Shown: positions 63,989 to 64,000 of the stretch, piece by piece
Layout: each line of letters opens with the position of its first letter
Position numbering within the stretch: position 1 is the first letter of the stretch
From: Pseudomonas sp. CBZ-4
GTDB lineage: Bacteria > Pseudomonadota > Gammaproteobacteria > Pseudomonadales > Pseudomonadaceae
Assembly (NCBI RefSeq): GCF_000346755.1
Contig: NZ_ANNV01000009.1
Location: forward strand, 151,660-215,659
Reading direction: 5' to 3'
DNA: 64,000 nucleotides
Position numbers and translations under genes: made by a program
The notes under the pieces: model-generated
The model's database searches: none
Told to the model about the DNA's origin: nothing
What the model saw: the letters and a program-made list of their open reading frames with translations, nothing else

Positions 63989-64000
63989 ACTGGGGTGAAT

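Overview
The window is a high-G+C chromosomal segment of a Pseudomonas of the fluorescens type. This rests on gene order (serC-pheA-hisC-tyrA/aroA-cmk-rpsA-ihfB next to an O-antigen locus that ends in wbpM; ubiG-mupP-yciK; kdpFABC-DE), on the protein sequences, and on many REP repeats of the cgcgggcaagcccgctcccac type. The species assignment is inference. No tRNA, rRNA, insertion sequence, prophage or CRISPR array was found.

Layout. 1-8.1 kb holds housekeeping and envelope genes: a cut-off mltF-like lytic transglycosylase, tatD, a chemoreceptor, a DUF962 membrane protein, an acyl-CoA thioesterase, a CHAD protein, a small lipoprotein and an rssA-like patatin. 8.1-16.3 kb is the complete potassium uptake system kdpFABC plus kdpDE, including the 29-codon kdpF and a KdpE-like direct-repeat box upstream. 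16.5-20.4 kb holds an ethanolamine-type permease, a DUF2897 peptide, a DUF1989 protein with its GntR regulator (a perfect 15-bp palindrome lies just upstream), and a TetR regulator. 20.4-37.5 kb is an O-antigen cluster on the minus strand. It reads wzy, GT2, GT4, epimerase, wzx, GT4, gmd paralogue, gmd, fcl, manC, GT2, wbpV-like, wbpL-like, wbpM, then a strong terminator and comEA. The first half (31-38 kb) is visibly AT-richer, as expected for an exchangeable cassette. 38.3-50.4 kb is the conserved aromatic, serine, translation and nucleoid block (lapA, ihfB, lipoprotein, rpsA, cmk, tyrA-aroA, hisC, pheA, serC, gyrA). 50.8-55.7 kb holds mtnA, a deaminase of the mtaD type, ubiG, mupP and yciK.

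The most interesting region is 55.8-64.0 kb. A LuxR-type regulator with no luxI beside it sits between two different proline-iminopeptidase-family genes. The left one heads a tightly overlapping operon for a complete dipeptide/oligopeptide ABC transporter. Matching lux-box-like inverted repeats lie in both pip promoter regions, and the ligand pocket carries the Tyr-to-Trp change known from plant-responsive LuxR solos. Together these look like a PipR/PsoR-type system that senses, imports and processes a plant-derived small molecule.

REP inverted pairs occupy most convergent or post-operon gaps. Where several start codons were possible, the choice was made from ribosome-binding-site spacing and family N-termini, and this is stated per entry.
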